The notes beneath the pieces were generated by a model. It worked only from the letters and a program-made list of their open reading frames with translations. It made no database searches and had not been told where the DNA came from. A program made the translations under genes and the position numbers. From Akanthomyces muscarius (taxonomy: Eukaryota; Ascomycota; Sordariomycetes; Hypocreales; Cordycipitaceae), in contig NC_079243.1 in the NCBI RefSeq assembly GCF_028009165.1, positions 2,604,001 to 2,668,000 of the forward strand: a DNA stretch of 64,000 bases, in the 5' to 3' direction. Shown one piece after another: positions 46,238-58,216 of this stretch (position 1 is its first letter; every line of letters begins with the position of its first letter).

Positions 46238-48766
46238 CTAAGAGTTCGGATTTGACCGGCGAGGGGCTGGAGATGGTGATCTGGAAGGCACGCGTTGCCA
46301 GCCATTACCAAGGCTTTGAGAAAACGCCCCAAACCACCCATCGCCACGCGATGAGCTTTGACCATTTTGTGGTACTGATGGGCTGATACCCTGCTCAACG
46401 TCTGATTCTAGGCTCGAAGATGCCACCACATCATCATCACTGTCCTCGCGGTACGGCTCATATCGCGGCATGGATCGAGATGAATGTGCGAGAGAGCGGA
46501 CCACATCGCCCTTGCAGATAGGACACGTTCGGCGTCTAGTTGTAAGCCAGGGGGTACTGTAACCCGTGTTAGTTTTCGGATCAAGAACAAGTTTGCCAAA
46601 TAAAACTTACATGCACTCGGCGTGGAATTCATGGCCGCAGGGCAGGCTCATCACACGACTGACGCCGTCGACGTACTCTTCCAGGCAAACAACACACTCA
46701 ACTTGCCGTCCCATGTACTTTCGCCATTCAGCAGAAAAGCCGCTGGACCCCTTTTCGTGCTCGTTTCCCGCTCGTTGTCGAGATCCGCTCGAAGCAGTGG
46801 GGATAGATGCACTGGGAACTGTGAGGTTATCACTTTCGGGGACGCCAGTGGTCGTGCGAGAGCGTGGCCTTGGCCTTGATGGGCTATGCTGAAGCAGAGG
46901 GGTTGTAGGTGACGAATTGATCGGAGAAGAAGCGATGCTAGGAGTTGTTGCCACAGTATGATAGGTGCGCACTGGCAAGCGCTCGACCACGGATTTTGGA
47001 GCCCGCCAGCGTCGGCGACGAATACGTGCTCGCAGGATCAACAAGGCATAGACGATGCTGAGAGTGACTAGAGGACTGACGACAAGAACAAGCAACGTGT
47101 CGAAGAAGGGGCTGGTGCCGCTGTTTGGTGTGATGGTGACCCAGAGGCCATGATGAGGTTCAGGGGTTGGCTCATCGGGTTTTGGGGCTTCGATCTTGTC
47201 GTCAATTTCGGCAGCGAGAATCTCGTCACCTTCACCAGCTTGTTCATCCCCAAATAGTTTTGTTAAAAGTCCATGGCCATTGCCGGACCTTTCAAGGGAG
47301 TCGGTATCGACACGGGATTTCGTATCCTTGCCCGAAAGCTTGCTCGTATATTTGTTTCCTGGTTTCCGAGAGTCTGTGGCGGCGTTGACCTTGCCGCTTG
47401 GACGTGACTTGTCAACTAGATCTGGATCACGCCAGTCTTGAACGCCGATACGGAACTCGTCCCCCACAGCTTTGACTGGCTTGTGTGGTTGTTGCTTTTT
47501 GGTACCCTTCATACTATCCGAAATTTTCCTGTCGTTTTCAGCGTCCCACTCGTCGACCATTACCCATTCCAGTTTCCCATGGCCCGGCGAAAACTCAGCA
47601 CTTGCATGGCTTCTTCGATGACCAAGCAAACGGGATAGCCAACCGCGGTCATCCTCGGTCGCGGAAGTAGTAGGCTCCTTCGCAGCACGACGGGAGGGTT
47701 TGCTCACCGTCGTTGTCGGCTTTGCCTTGCTTTGAGCAACTGATTTTGTTTTCTCTGCAGTCTTCTTCGAGGAAGACTTCACGCCTTTCTGCACCTTCAA
47801 TACTGGATTTCCGCTCTCATCGATACTATCCTCAATGAAGCTACCAGGTTGTGTAAGGGATGACAGAAGCTGTGCCGTGGTTCGCGCTGTGAAAACGGAC
47901 GGGATAGTGACATTTTCCGCATCTTCACCTCTCGCAAACATGTTTACCAGTGGACCTCCACGCTGGTTGTCTCCAACGATAACGGCAACGGCGCCTCGGC
48001 GCTGTGCCCACATGACTTTTTCCAAAAATCCGCAACCCCCGCGCATCAAGAGAACAACCTTGCCTTCAATTTCTGCCGATTCTTGCATAGATTGAATATC
48101 GGCGTGCGATGACATTGGAGTGTCACGGCGCGCGAGGGAACTGCGAACCGCTTCGTGCAAATAATTGTCGGTGCCGTCATCGACACCGCGCGGGATTTTG
48201 GGTGCCTCACTGTCCAGCTCCTGTTCTTTTGGTGTGTCTTTGGCACTCTTCTTGCCTCCACCGGGTTTGCTTTCGACAGGTGAATGATGCGAGACGACTG
48301 ATTTGATCGACGACTTCAGTATTGCTTGGGGACTGGCACCACCCTCCCAGCCAGGGATGTCGCTGCAGCCAAGCTCTCCATGAGACTCAAAGCTATCTTC
48401 AGTAAATCCGCTGCCAACCCAGAGCTGTCCGCTCAGACCATGCGGCACCAACTGGGGGCCAAAGGCGGCAGGTCGCGCAGCAAACGACGTGCTATTGTCA
48501 TCGGTCAAACTGATGGCGGCATTCGGCTGGAATAGGGAGAAGGGCGGGTTGTAGTAGACAAGCCCCAGGATGGACTTTCGAGAAGTTCCCGGCTTCGGAC
48601 GAACGACATGTGAAGCTCGGGCGGCGGAGAATATGGCTCGAAGGAGAACGAAGAGGGTGGCGGTAAAAAAGACGAGGAGGATAACGATTCGTGTGGTGCG
48701 CATCTTGTCGCTTGCACTTCTAACGAGGTATGTCGAAGAGTTTAAGGAGATGAAGGGATATGGCAA
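46238..48766 (-). CDS. PA-TM-RING ubiquitin ligase
   Basis: This is a membrane-anchored E3 ligase of the PA-TM-RING type (GRAIL/RNF13 group), expected in endosomal or vacuolar membranes. Exon 1 (48766-46611) and exon 2 (46556-46238) give 824 residues. The ATG at 48703 (residue 22, 'MRTTRIVILLVFFTATLFVL') would put the signal anchor at the very N-terminus and may be the true start. Domains: signal anchor (about 27-45), protease-associated domain (about 215-305, 'GKVVLLMRGGCGFLEKVMWA'), a long Lys/Ser-rich linker, a transmembrane helix (about 555-580) and a RING-H2 (about 689-735). The RING is split by the intron: 'VECVVCLEEYVDGVSRVMSL', 'CGHEFHAECITPWLTTRRRT', 'CPICKGD'. Missing exon 2 would remove the last two zinc ligands. 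Confidence 0.9.
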
Positions 48767-50015
48767 GCTGACGAGGTGACACTTGAGCCACCTCTCGCGG
48801 CCAGCAAAGGCAGCCGTGCGCGGTTGGCTCTTTTACATCGGCGTATGCCGATCGACGCTGGAAATGTAGACGAAAGCGATACGAGGGGAGGCAGCCAACG
48901 GCGAACGTGCTGAGTGGGAGCCGAAAACTTTGCTACAGCTCAAATGCACATTCGCTTAGCACACCGACTGATGCAACGAGGATGGATGAGCGGGAGTGAA
49001 GAGGAGAGGAAACAGCAACAAAGAACTAGGGAGGGTTGGAGTACGCACTGGTGGAGAGGAGCGCCGAAGATATCATGGGGCTGCCTCTGGCAACAGGCTG
49101 GTGAGTGGCGGAAGGGCCTGTATGGGGACGCCCTGCGGCTTGCAGGTGGCCGCTCTCATCAGGAGGTCAGCCCGAGCATCTGCGCCTAAAATTCGCTGCC
49201 GCCCACTGAAAGACAGCCCATCGTGACCCACTAAAGCAAAGCAAAGCACTATCGCTGCGCCGCTGAGGGGACCCCTGGACGAGAGCGGTGGGCCGCCATG
49301 ACGTCGGCCGCGGCCTGGGCTTCCAGAATCTTGAGATTCAATCCCTCGACACGGTGAATTTGCTTGGGTTGGGCAAGAGAATATTCGCTTGCGAGGAAGG
49401 TAGAACTCTGCGATAGGATTTCCACAAACCACACACCGTATATCGCGCAAGTCTGTAGTTTTCAGGATACCCCGCGTTTGAGGAGTGCCTTGTATGCGCC
49501 CCCTCTTTTGGCGTGGTGGCTCGGTCATGTTGCAGGCGTACATGACACTGACACTGCATCACACCACTGCCCTCGACCGCGTGATGCTCCCATGGCTCCG
49601 TCCGAACCGATCCCAGATTGCCTCAGCTTCCACCGACTTCAATCCCGGGATAGCGCTAACTAGGACAAGAATTTGCATGGTAATGCTACAAGGAAAAGAA
49701 CTAGGAAGTGAGCATGTCTTCCTCGTTACTGTTGGCAGTCACAGCTGATGTCGGCGCGAGTCCAGGATTTGGACCAGACTCCGCCGTGGGTTCATCACGA
49801 AGAAATCACAGAGGAGACAAACAGCAGCACCTTTGACAGGTCTCGCTATGCCATACTAAAAAACATAATATCCTGAACAGCCCAGTGATTGTGCCACGAT
49901 TCCATAGCATCCCATTTGTACTCCTCGCACATCTGACTACTGCTGGCTTTGAACCAGACGCGGAATATTTGATTCGCGGTTAATATCATTCAATCATAAT
50001 ACGCCGAAAACAAAA
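48767..50015. other. 1.2 kb spacer between tandem minus-strand genes
   Basis: This region contains the promoter of the PA-TM-RING gene and the 3' region of the RS-like gene. Overlapping frames at 49073-49748 look like chance. Confidence 0.45.
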
Positions 50016-50979
50016 TTATGCATCAGCATTATCAGCGCCTTGGATATCCACCTTTGGATCATACGACGCTGAGAACCGTCTGTCAATTCCTGAAGATGCG
50101 CCTACCGCACCACGGCCACGAATTATGGGTGGAGGAGGAGCCGGTCCAATCTCATCGTGCTGTGAGTTCTGTAACGCAAGCTCGATCCCATGTGACCCTG
50201 GCGATTTGTTTCTGGACGGCGAGCGATGTCGGTAGCGTCGACGTTCTGAGTCTCGGCTTCTCGTTCCATTAGATCGATGTCCACTTCGTGGAGATTTGGA
50301 TCTGTCGTCTCTAGAACTCTTGTGTCTGCGAGCTTTGTGTTCATCCTCGGACGAATGATCCATGTGTCGCGAATTGTGCCTGTCGTGACGTCGGCCGCTA
50401 TGATGTTCGTGGCTGTCACTCGGGTGATTCGAAGAAGATTGATTTCTTCGCCGACCTTCTTTTTCATAATCTCTATCCTTCTGCGCTCTCGATTTGCGCT
50501 TCGCGTTGTCTTGATCGCGACCGTCAAGTTCTGTCTTGTTGGTGCTGTTGTCGTCAACCCGCTTCCTGGATTTTCCACCGCCTAATATCGCTTGAATATC
50601 GCCCATATGTCGCTCTCGTATATCCTTAGTCGAAGGATTTGACTTCTTTCGTTTGATGTCTTCGGTGCGCTCCAGTCGTTTCAAGCGAGCCTTCGACTCA
50701 GCGGCCTCCTTCGCCAAAAGTGCCTTGTTATGGGTGTCGGTGCCTTTGATGATGTTGCGCAAAAATCTCGTATTTGGTTTGGGTATATTGGCCGGCCTGT
50801 TGGGTGTCAAAAAGGATGCTCTGGCGTGGATTTGCGAAGGGCCAGTACTTCTTGGAGCTAGAGTCCTTCCCTAGGAAGGCGTCAACACCCAATGCAGAGT
50901 ATTTGATGGAGCAGTCGGATGCCTCCTGGCTCAGAAGACCAGCGACATAGTCGTCCGTGAGTATTTCTTCGTTTGACAT
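50016..50979 (-). CDS. RS-like nuclear protein, function unknown
   Basis: Two exons (50979-50849 and 50796-50016) join across a 52 bp intron (AA|GTACTG...CAACAG|G) as 'SSSKKPANIPKPNTRFLRN', giving 303 residues. The order is an N-terminal acidic motif ('ILTDDYVAGLLSQEASDCSI'), a conserved core ('PNTRFLRNIIKGTDTHNKAL' and 'GDIQAILGG') and a long Arg/Ser/Asp/His-rich tail resembling the RS domains of splicing factors, ending in a Pro-rich stretch. I recall similar fungal proteins annotated as splicing-related, but no catalytic or RNA-binding domain is visible, so a nuclear speckle or splicing role is only inferred. It shares a 330 bp promoter with the divergent Sos7-like gene. Confidence 0.78.
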
Positions 50980-51309
50980 GGTAAATGATCAATCTAGCAA
51001 GCACTGTCCTGCCCCGCAGGGGGTGCGCTGTCGAAAAGAAAAGAAGAAGAAAAGGTGTAAAAGTGATAAATGAATCTAAAAGAGAGGCAGTGGCGCAAGA
51101 TGACGGAGGGTCGGCGCAGTCACTCGATGTGGGATGCGCACTAACCAGATTAGGCTACAAGTAAACAGCGCTGCTGTCGCGGCCTATGCTCAAGCATAAT
51201 CTCGCCATCAAATTGTGCAGCCACGCAGAACTTGTTTTGCGGCATCTTACGCCGTCAGATTCTGATTCTCTGAAACCGACTATCTCTTCTATTGCTTTAT
51301 CACGAGACT
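50980..51309. promoter_or_regulatory. divergent promoter of the RS-like and Sos7-like genes
   Basis: This 330 bp region is the only upstream sequence for both genes. No TATA box is obvious. Confidence 0.5.
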
Positions 51310-52176
51310 ATGTCAACTCCGCCGCGCAAGACAACAGTCAAGGCACAGGACGTGCTCAAAGCCTTGACGCGCCACCAAGCCCAACATGAAATTTCCATCA
51401 TAAAGTTGAGCGAGCCTATTACAAGCTATACACCCCAGGAGCCAAGACAGAGAACTTCAGATGCATCAAATGCATCGCTAGAAGGGCCAACTCCGGCAAG
51501 CCTGGAAGCCGATCTAGTGCACTACAGCGAGCTCTTTTCCAAGCTGCGATTTTCTTACGTTGAACAAGTCACCAAGGAGAAATTCATACGTGCCATCGTG
51601 GGAGATCCGCCCCTGATTGTCAGCATGCAGGAGAATCTGGAGTTGGAAAAGCATAACCTGGAGGCAAAGGCAGAGCTGAAGAGCCTCAAGCAGGACGTTG
51701 CTAACATGGTGGAAGACTTGGAGCACAAAGCCCGCCAGCTCAGCCAGAGATACGAAAGTATCCAGCTGGACACAACTCGGCTGGAGGAGCTTCCAAGGAG
51801 GATACATGGTCTCCAGGCGCAGGTGGCGGAACTGAAGTCATCCAGGGCCACGGCAGACGCGAACCCCGATATGAATCTGCCACTCATTAAAACGAGACAT
51901 CTCGTGTCGCGTCGGCAGGCGGAGCAGCAAGAAGTCACGCGTGAGCTGGAGGCTCTTCAGTCAAAATTCCCGCGTAAGAGAAAGGAGGCTGAGCGTCTAG
52001 AGGCGGAACTAGGTCCACTGGAAACAAAGCGACAAAATAGCAGGGCCGCAGCGCGTGAGGCAAAGCGAAGGAAAGAAGTAGCAATGGGTGGCGTCGGTGA
52101 CGATCTCGAGCAACGAGCCAAATGGTGGCGAGCAAGCGAGGGCATCCTCACGCAGCTCTTGGGCACGAAGAGCTGA
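51310..52176 (+). CDS. sos7: Sos7-like kinetochore coiled-coil protein
   Basis: This 288-residue intronless protein resembles fungal Sos7, the partner of the outer-kinetochore scaffold Spc7/KNL1 (counterpart of budding yeast Kre28 and vertebrate Zwint). The conserved N-terminal segment is 'SLEADLVHYSELFSKLRFSY' with 'EQVTKEKFIRAIVGDPPLIV' (about 63-105), followed by a nearly continuous coiled coil (about 108-265) rich in Leu, Glu, Lys and Arg. It ends 'KWWRASEGILTQLLGTKS', a short helix also seen in such kinetochore subunits. The ATG at 51310 was chosen because the frame upstream has only a TTG. The family match is from memory of the conserved segment and should be searched. Confidence 0.66.
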   Translation: MSTPPRKTTVKAQDVLKALTRHQAQHEISIIKLSEPITSYTPQEPRQRTSDASNASLEGPTPASLEADLVHYSELFSKLRFSYVEQVTKEKFIRAIVGDPPLIVSMQENLELEKHNLEAKAELKSLKQDVANMVEDLEHKARQLSQRYESIQLDTTRLEELPRRIHGLQAQVAELKSSRATADANPDMNLPLIKTRHLVSRRQAEQQEVTRELEALQSKFPRKRKEAERLEAELGPLETKRQNSRAAAREAKRRKEVAMGGVGDDLEQRAKWWRASEGILTQLLGTKS

Positions 52177-55100
52177 CGAATTCTCAGTTTATTGTTCGGT
52201 ATATTTTCTTGTGTTGGCATTGCGAATAACGTGCTGACGACTGATCGCGACCCTGTATGACAAATGGAGGAGCCAGGGGCTGACTGCATACACATGGTTG
52301 GCGGTCCAGCCCTACGGATCGGAGTCATATGGGAGTTGAAGGTGCTCCGTTTAAGTTAGATGTAAATTGAACTTGCGCTTTCTCTGCAGATCCTCGAAAG
52401 TGCGACGGAAGCTAAATTTCGGCCACTTCTCTTTTCTGCCATAAAATGAGTGCTGCTCGCGTCACGTAACTCACGTTGCATGCAAAAGTGAGAGCACTAG
52501 AACGGGGCAAAGGCGCAGCCGCTAAGTTACGACGAAGATCATTTAGCTACTGGGTTGCAGGGCTGCTATGAGAATAGTGGTTGCGCATGTCTATGTACGA
52601 GTCCCCAACATCACCAAATGACGCCTAGGTCCGAGGCTGTCATAAGCGTCGTGCGGGTCGTAAGCCTTGGCTGGCGCCGCGCCGCATGGTCCCAAAACGG
52701 GCCAGCTATTCGCAAGGATGCATTGTGCGAGGTCAGAGTCCGAATCCGAGTTTGCGACAACGTGCGTACGAGATACGTGAGTCCCTCGCGGGATGGTGCC
52801 TCTTTAGGACAGGCAGAGGGGCTAGCTTGAGGCAACTTGGTCGTGCAGACAAATATGAGGCTGCAAGCTGAGTACGCCAAGGCTTGTCAGGCAATGTGCT
52901 CTCGGATATTGATGCCACAGAATGATGCCAAGCCGCTTCGCTGTCTACACTGCCCGGTGGGTGAAGAGCGAATAATTACGAATGTTGGTGCAGAAAAGAG
53001 TGAATGCGATACGACGTGAGCATCGAGGGCCTTGGCTGAAGGAATACGCGTAATACGCGCAGCCGTTGCTTGGGTCCCTTGAGGAAACGAGGCTTGGTTA
53101 AGTACTTATTAGCTAGCAGGTGGACTTGCGGAAGGGGGGCGTGGACGTAAGACGGCATTTTCCCCAGTCTTGCTATTTTAACGACTTGTACATACTGGTA
53201 CGCCAGTCTAACTAGCTAATAAATATCATATATCAACTACCCAGTACTGCCTGGTACAAAGCTTCGCTCGGAAACTCCACAGCCTCTTCGGTCCCGAGGA
53301 CGGGTGCAGACAGGCACAGATCCCGGGCGACAAGTGACGCCTCGCCCTGGCTCTGCTCAAACAAGATAAATTTGGGCTGTATTATTTGCTCGTTGTGCAA
53401 CACCGTGCTCGGTTTCGGGCTACTGGTGAAGCCACGGCTTGCCTGTGCACCTTGGCAGACGAGTCCTGGGGCTTGGTCTGGAATTTATCAAGTGCATGTT
53501 GCCAAGACGGCGCCCGAGGCCGACCGTTAGGACTAGGAAGGGGTGATGGACAGTGATTGAAAAGATCAATGTTTTTTTTTGTTTTTTTTTACCATGGCTG
53601 CAAACTTGTCGCTAAGGAGCACCACAGGACTAGCCCAAGTATGCAAATGTTTTTTTAACACCCGGCCATAGGCTCAAAACCGGCTCGAGTTGTGTGCGCA
53701 CCCAAAGAAAAACGTTGCGCACATAAGAAGCAAGCCATAACTAGGCAGCTCGCAGCAGATGTAGGCTTGAGTAGCGCCAGTGGCGGGAAGCCTGAAGGCT
53801 GGCTCTTCGGCAAGCCGCTGCTTGTTGCAACGATAAACGCACAACAGTCGTTGCATTCGACTATTACTCTATCTTCTATCGTCTCTTGTGCTGCAATACT
53901 ATGATCGCTGCGAATCAGCATAGATCAGACCCATATCAATACCAATAGCTTCAGCCTTCCTTCCCAATAGCGGCTCTCACTAGACTCGCTAGTTCTTGAA
54001 GGAAGCATGTTTCCTAGGGTAGTGGAATAACACGGCTAGTAGGCTGGAATGGATCCAATATTCAGATCGCAATAATTTTAAGGGGAATAGTCCGCAATCA
54101 GACTCCCGAAAAAGCTTGATGCTGTTTGCAATCGGTACAGCAAAGTACAGACGAGCTAAGTTTTCAGATAACTGCGGGCGGGAAAACGGCTGGTGGGCCA
54201 AGGTTCCGGATCATGCCATGGGCTGCAAACTTGCTGACCATTAGAGGCACCAATCCCAGACGAATTGCCTCTATCGACCTCCGGAATCGATGCACGGAAA
54301 CGATTCGCTGACAGTCTCGCAATAGACTTTTCTTGCAGCGGAGACGGCACAAGGTCGAACGCCAAACATCGAGCGGGGTAATGTAGCGAAAGTTGTAGCA
54401 CCGGGGCAACCACCAGGTAGCGAGAAATTGAACATAATCAAAGCCAAGAGAAAGACAAGAAAAAAAGGAAAATAATATATGGACTAGATACCACTTCCAT
54501 TCGCGTATCCTTGGGGTAGAAGACCCATTGCCACGGCAATTGTCAATATCAGCATTGCTTCCACGATCAATTTTATATCGATGAAAAATAAGGTTGTGCG
54601 GCAAAGTAAAACAAATGTCGGGCAGATAAACCGACGCTTGCATAATGACTAAATTCCAAAGCCAAAGAGTTCGTCAGAAGGAGCACATAGGTACTGTACT
54701 GTTTGCCCTTGTTACACTGCCTTATTCTGCCAGCCCGTTTCCAAGGACCCTGTAGAGGCACACGCGCAAGTGGGAGTTTTTACGCGGCACATTCATCGAC
54801 GATGCGCGTATTCAAATGGATCATGTCTCTTCCTCAGGCCACGCTGATCTCAAGGTAATTGTGCATGCATCCACGTTGTCGTCGCAGACCGTAGACGAAC
54901 CGCCGCCCGCTGCTTCGGAGCACGCCCACGGCGAGTCGGCAGCCCCCACCGAGCGCCCGCCGGAGCTTGTCAAGAGCCCGAAGACCGACTTCAACCAATG
55001 AAGAATTGTGAAATGCGCCAGCGTGATACCCGGGTCTGCTTCGACTACCAATGTGTTCTCATGCCCGTGTCGTCGCGTCGGCTGGATGGTGGGTTCAACC

Positions 55101-56986
55101 CTCGATGCTTTCTACAATCGTACTGGTGGAAAATGCGACCGAGTGCCAGCTGCTGGCGATTGTCACAGTGGGATGATTTAGACGTCTGACGGTGCGCCGA
55201 CGTTGCAACGCTACGCAGTGGAAACAGTCAGACCGGTCCAGATGCCTGGCTGTCTCGTTTGCACAATTGAGATGATAGAACATTGTGGTCAAAGAGCTGT
55301 GTGTGCGTGAGAAAAATATCGTCCAGAGTGCCGCGGTGACCTGTAGTCAGATGTAATAAAGGCGGTCGCATGCAAGCCGTTGGATTTTGGGCGTGGAGGG
55401 GCTAGCCTTGCATAACAGGTCATGCTGTGTGGTGGGAGGCTCCCGCATACGGACTGATTGGCAGTCATGCAGATTATGTTTCTTATCAAATTTGCGACGG
55501 ACTCCTACTCTGGTCTGTTTTTTTCAATGCCGGAATACCAGTGGACTCCAGATTGCTTTCTAGGCGGGCAAGGCATCAGTGCTTGACAAGCGAAGCATGA
55601 TGCCCGCCATGGACGCGTGCTTCAAGCAACCATTCAAGAAGAGCAATTCGACAAGCTTTCGCTGTTCTGAACCTTGATTGCAAATAGCCGAGTCCGCTCA
55701 AAAGACTGTCTACCTCCGTTATTCTGCAGCTTGATGGCCATATCAAGGGCAAATAGAGTAGCAGTAACAGGTCATGGCTCCAGTTGGAAATAGAGGGGTC
55801 GCCCGTTTTGGCAAGACTAGACTGCTAATAACATCAATGCTCCTGGGCTTCCTAACCTGTAAGACACAATACGTGTTGATTTGCCGGCTCGCTGTTTTCG
55901 TGCTCGGGCATAACTAGCAGCAGCCCACCACCAGGGGCAGACAGACATGGGAACTCTATTTCTTGTCATTCTTCTCGGCGGCTGGTGGGAGGGACCCTCA
56001 GGAAGGTTGAGCCTAAACTGCGCTTTGTAATGTCATTCGTCCGAAGCTAAATGGCTGAATGAGGCTGACATAACTTCGTCCGCTCGAACGCCGAAATCAC
56101 GCAACTTTGGCGGTTTCTTCTCTTCTTTTTTTCCCGTGTCTCATTATTGGGCTCTGCACTGCAGCCTGTGCGTACAGGGTCCCCTGTTTAACTCCGGATT
56201 GACTGCAGCATCTTCTCCGAACCGCTAAACTTTTTTTCTTCTTCTAGCGAATGTGGGCTGGCTTCTTTCCTCTTCACGTCGCCCGGCCTGATTTCAAATG
56301 CTTTGGTGAGCTCCAGGACGACAAAAGTGGGCTCGCAAGCCACACACCCGTCGCCTCGATGTGGCCTTCTCAGCCCGGCAAGTTTTTGCCAGAGCAGCAT
56401 TTACTTTCCACCAGGAGCGGCCCTAACTTTATTAGTAGACGCCCTTGCTCATCAGTCAAAGCCTCAAAGATTGCGGTAGTGCTATTTTTGAATTCCCAGG
56501 GCCAAGGGTGTACGTGTGTGCCTGCACCAGCACCGCAGCGACGTACTGGTAAGAAGCCACAGTATTACGCGTGTCCACACACGGACGCTTTGGAGGACAT
56601 GGTGCGCTACCAGTAGGTAGTCTGACCTTGGCGAAACCGAACACCGGTCTGTTGTCCTGATTAAACGATTTTGTTCATGAATCTATAATCGCCGCTCAAA
56701 GCATAGTCATAGAGAGCCTAATATATATAAAGCACAGAAATGGAAGCCATTGCTGGTGCTCCAGACCCAATTCCCATCTATTGCCAAATCCCCCACTAAG
56801 ACGCCGTTTTCTCGCAGTGTTTCAATCAAAAACGCCCGTGTCCCATTGGAAAATCATAAAACCGTGTACACCCGCTCCCATAAACAGGTCCTAACCGTTA
56901 CTGCATGCTTGCATCTTCCAAGTATCCTTTATTTCCTAAGACTCATTCGCCGCATAGCCGGTAGAAATGATCGCTCGAGCTCCTCC
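52177..56986. other. 4.8 kb gene-poor region
   Basis: I found no convincing gene here. T-rich runs lie near 53571-53590. A 61-codon frame at 54816-55001 has a biased Pro/Glu/His C-terminal half and is treated as a finding. The rest is broken by stops and has repeated short tetranucleotides such as CTAG and GTAC, common in fungal spacers. The 3' region of the Zn2Cys6 gene lies at the right end. Confidence 0.45.
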
Positions 56987-58216
56987 CTAGAGTCTCATAT
57001 TGTCGCTATCAAAGCCAGCGTACATCATTGGGTCCGCCATGCCCATCATGACATCTGAATTGGCGTACGATAGAATGTCAGGCTTGATTGTCCCAAAGTC
57101 AGCGTCGATGACATCTTGGTTCATCATGACAATATTTTGCAATGAGCTCGGCTGTTGTACAAAAGTCATGGACATCGCGGTAGGTGATTGTTGCTGTTGT
57201 TGCTGTGATTGTTGAGCTTTGGGGATTGCGGCCCACGACGAAGAGAAATCGGGCATAGATGATGATTGTTGCGAGAACATCGCACCCGCGTCAAGGTCGA
57301 TCGGTGTCGTGCTAAACTCGAAGTCGCTGCCACTGGCGAAGCTCTGTGGGGAAAGAGACAGGGCATTGTGATTTCCAAAAGCCATCTTGCGATAATCTTG
57401 TTCCATGTCGGAGTGATCGAGATCGGAAGAAGACGCTCGGTCGGCGCGGTGGTAAGACGAAGAGTCGCCGTCTCCGGTAATGGCGGTGGCAGAGTTGGCG
57501 CCGGACGCCTCGTGTTCGGGGGCCTGTTGCTCTTCGAGCTGGCGGGCGAGCTCGGCCATGCTGGAATCATCCTCGGGGAATACTGAATGGGCAGGAAGAT
57601 CAATGTCGCAATTGGGTCGAATGCAGCCAAGCTTTTGGGCAATGTTGTGCACAACGGGTTGGCCCCGATCGTTGAGGTCTGGCTCGCCGAGCTCCCACGG
57701 CTGTGAACTGCGGACCATGGAGTAGAGCTTGTGGATGGTGGCAATCAGAGTGAGCTGAGTGTTCTCAAGGACCTCAGCGTAACTAAAGAGGCATCATGTT
57801 AATTCTGCTCGAGGTCGAGGGGCTGGCGTAGCTAGACATACCCTCTAGGTAACTGCTTGTATTCCATCTTCTTTCGGATGCCAGCTGTGCAGACAAGTCC
57901 GTCGTCCTTGCAACGTTTGCAGGGAAACTCGCCGTCACACTGTAGCGGACGGTGTTAGCGTTGATACAATTGCATTGAGTATAGAGGTATGTATGCGGAC
58001 CTTGGTCTTTTTCATTCGACAGCGCTCACAAGCCTTCCATACTCTCTTGTGGCGACCATCCATGCCAGCGGCGCCAGCAATGATATCGTGGTGATGGGCG
58101 GCAGAAGCAGTGTTGGCACGCTTGGAAGCGCGATGAGAAGGCTTGGTTGCTTTTCCAGAGGCTTTTTTGGCTTTGCCATCCTCCGCAGGGGGGGACGGAA
58201 GGTTGTGGGAGCCCAT
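56987..58216 (-). CDS. Zn2Cys6 transcription factor, fluffy-like
   Basis: This is a sequence-specific regulator with an N-terminal binuclear zinc cluster. Three exons (58216-58001, 57939-57842, 57782-56987) give 369 residues. The cluster is split by intron 1: 'RVWKACERCRMKKTK' joins 'CDGEFPCKRCKDDGLVCTAG', completing C-x2-C-x6-C-x5-C-x2-C-x6-C. Intron 1 has an uncommon donor (AAG|GTCCGC) but the frame and the conserved cysteines fix it. Exon 3 begins 'YAEVLENTQLTLIATIHKLY', followed by 'WELGEPDLNDRGQPVVHNIA' and a Gln/Ser-rich, acidic region suited to activation. The sequence resembles the fluffy-type developmental regulators of Sordariomycetes, but the orthologue is not certain. The gene stands alone between very long non-coding flanks. 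Confidence 0.9.

Noticed and set aside
49073..49748. Overlapping frames on both strands upstream of the PA-TM-RING gene's neighbour
   Set aside because: Short, overlapping on opposite strands and without recognisable content.
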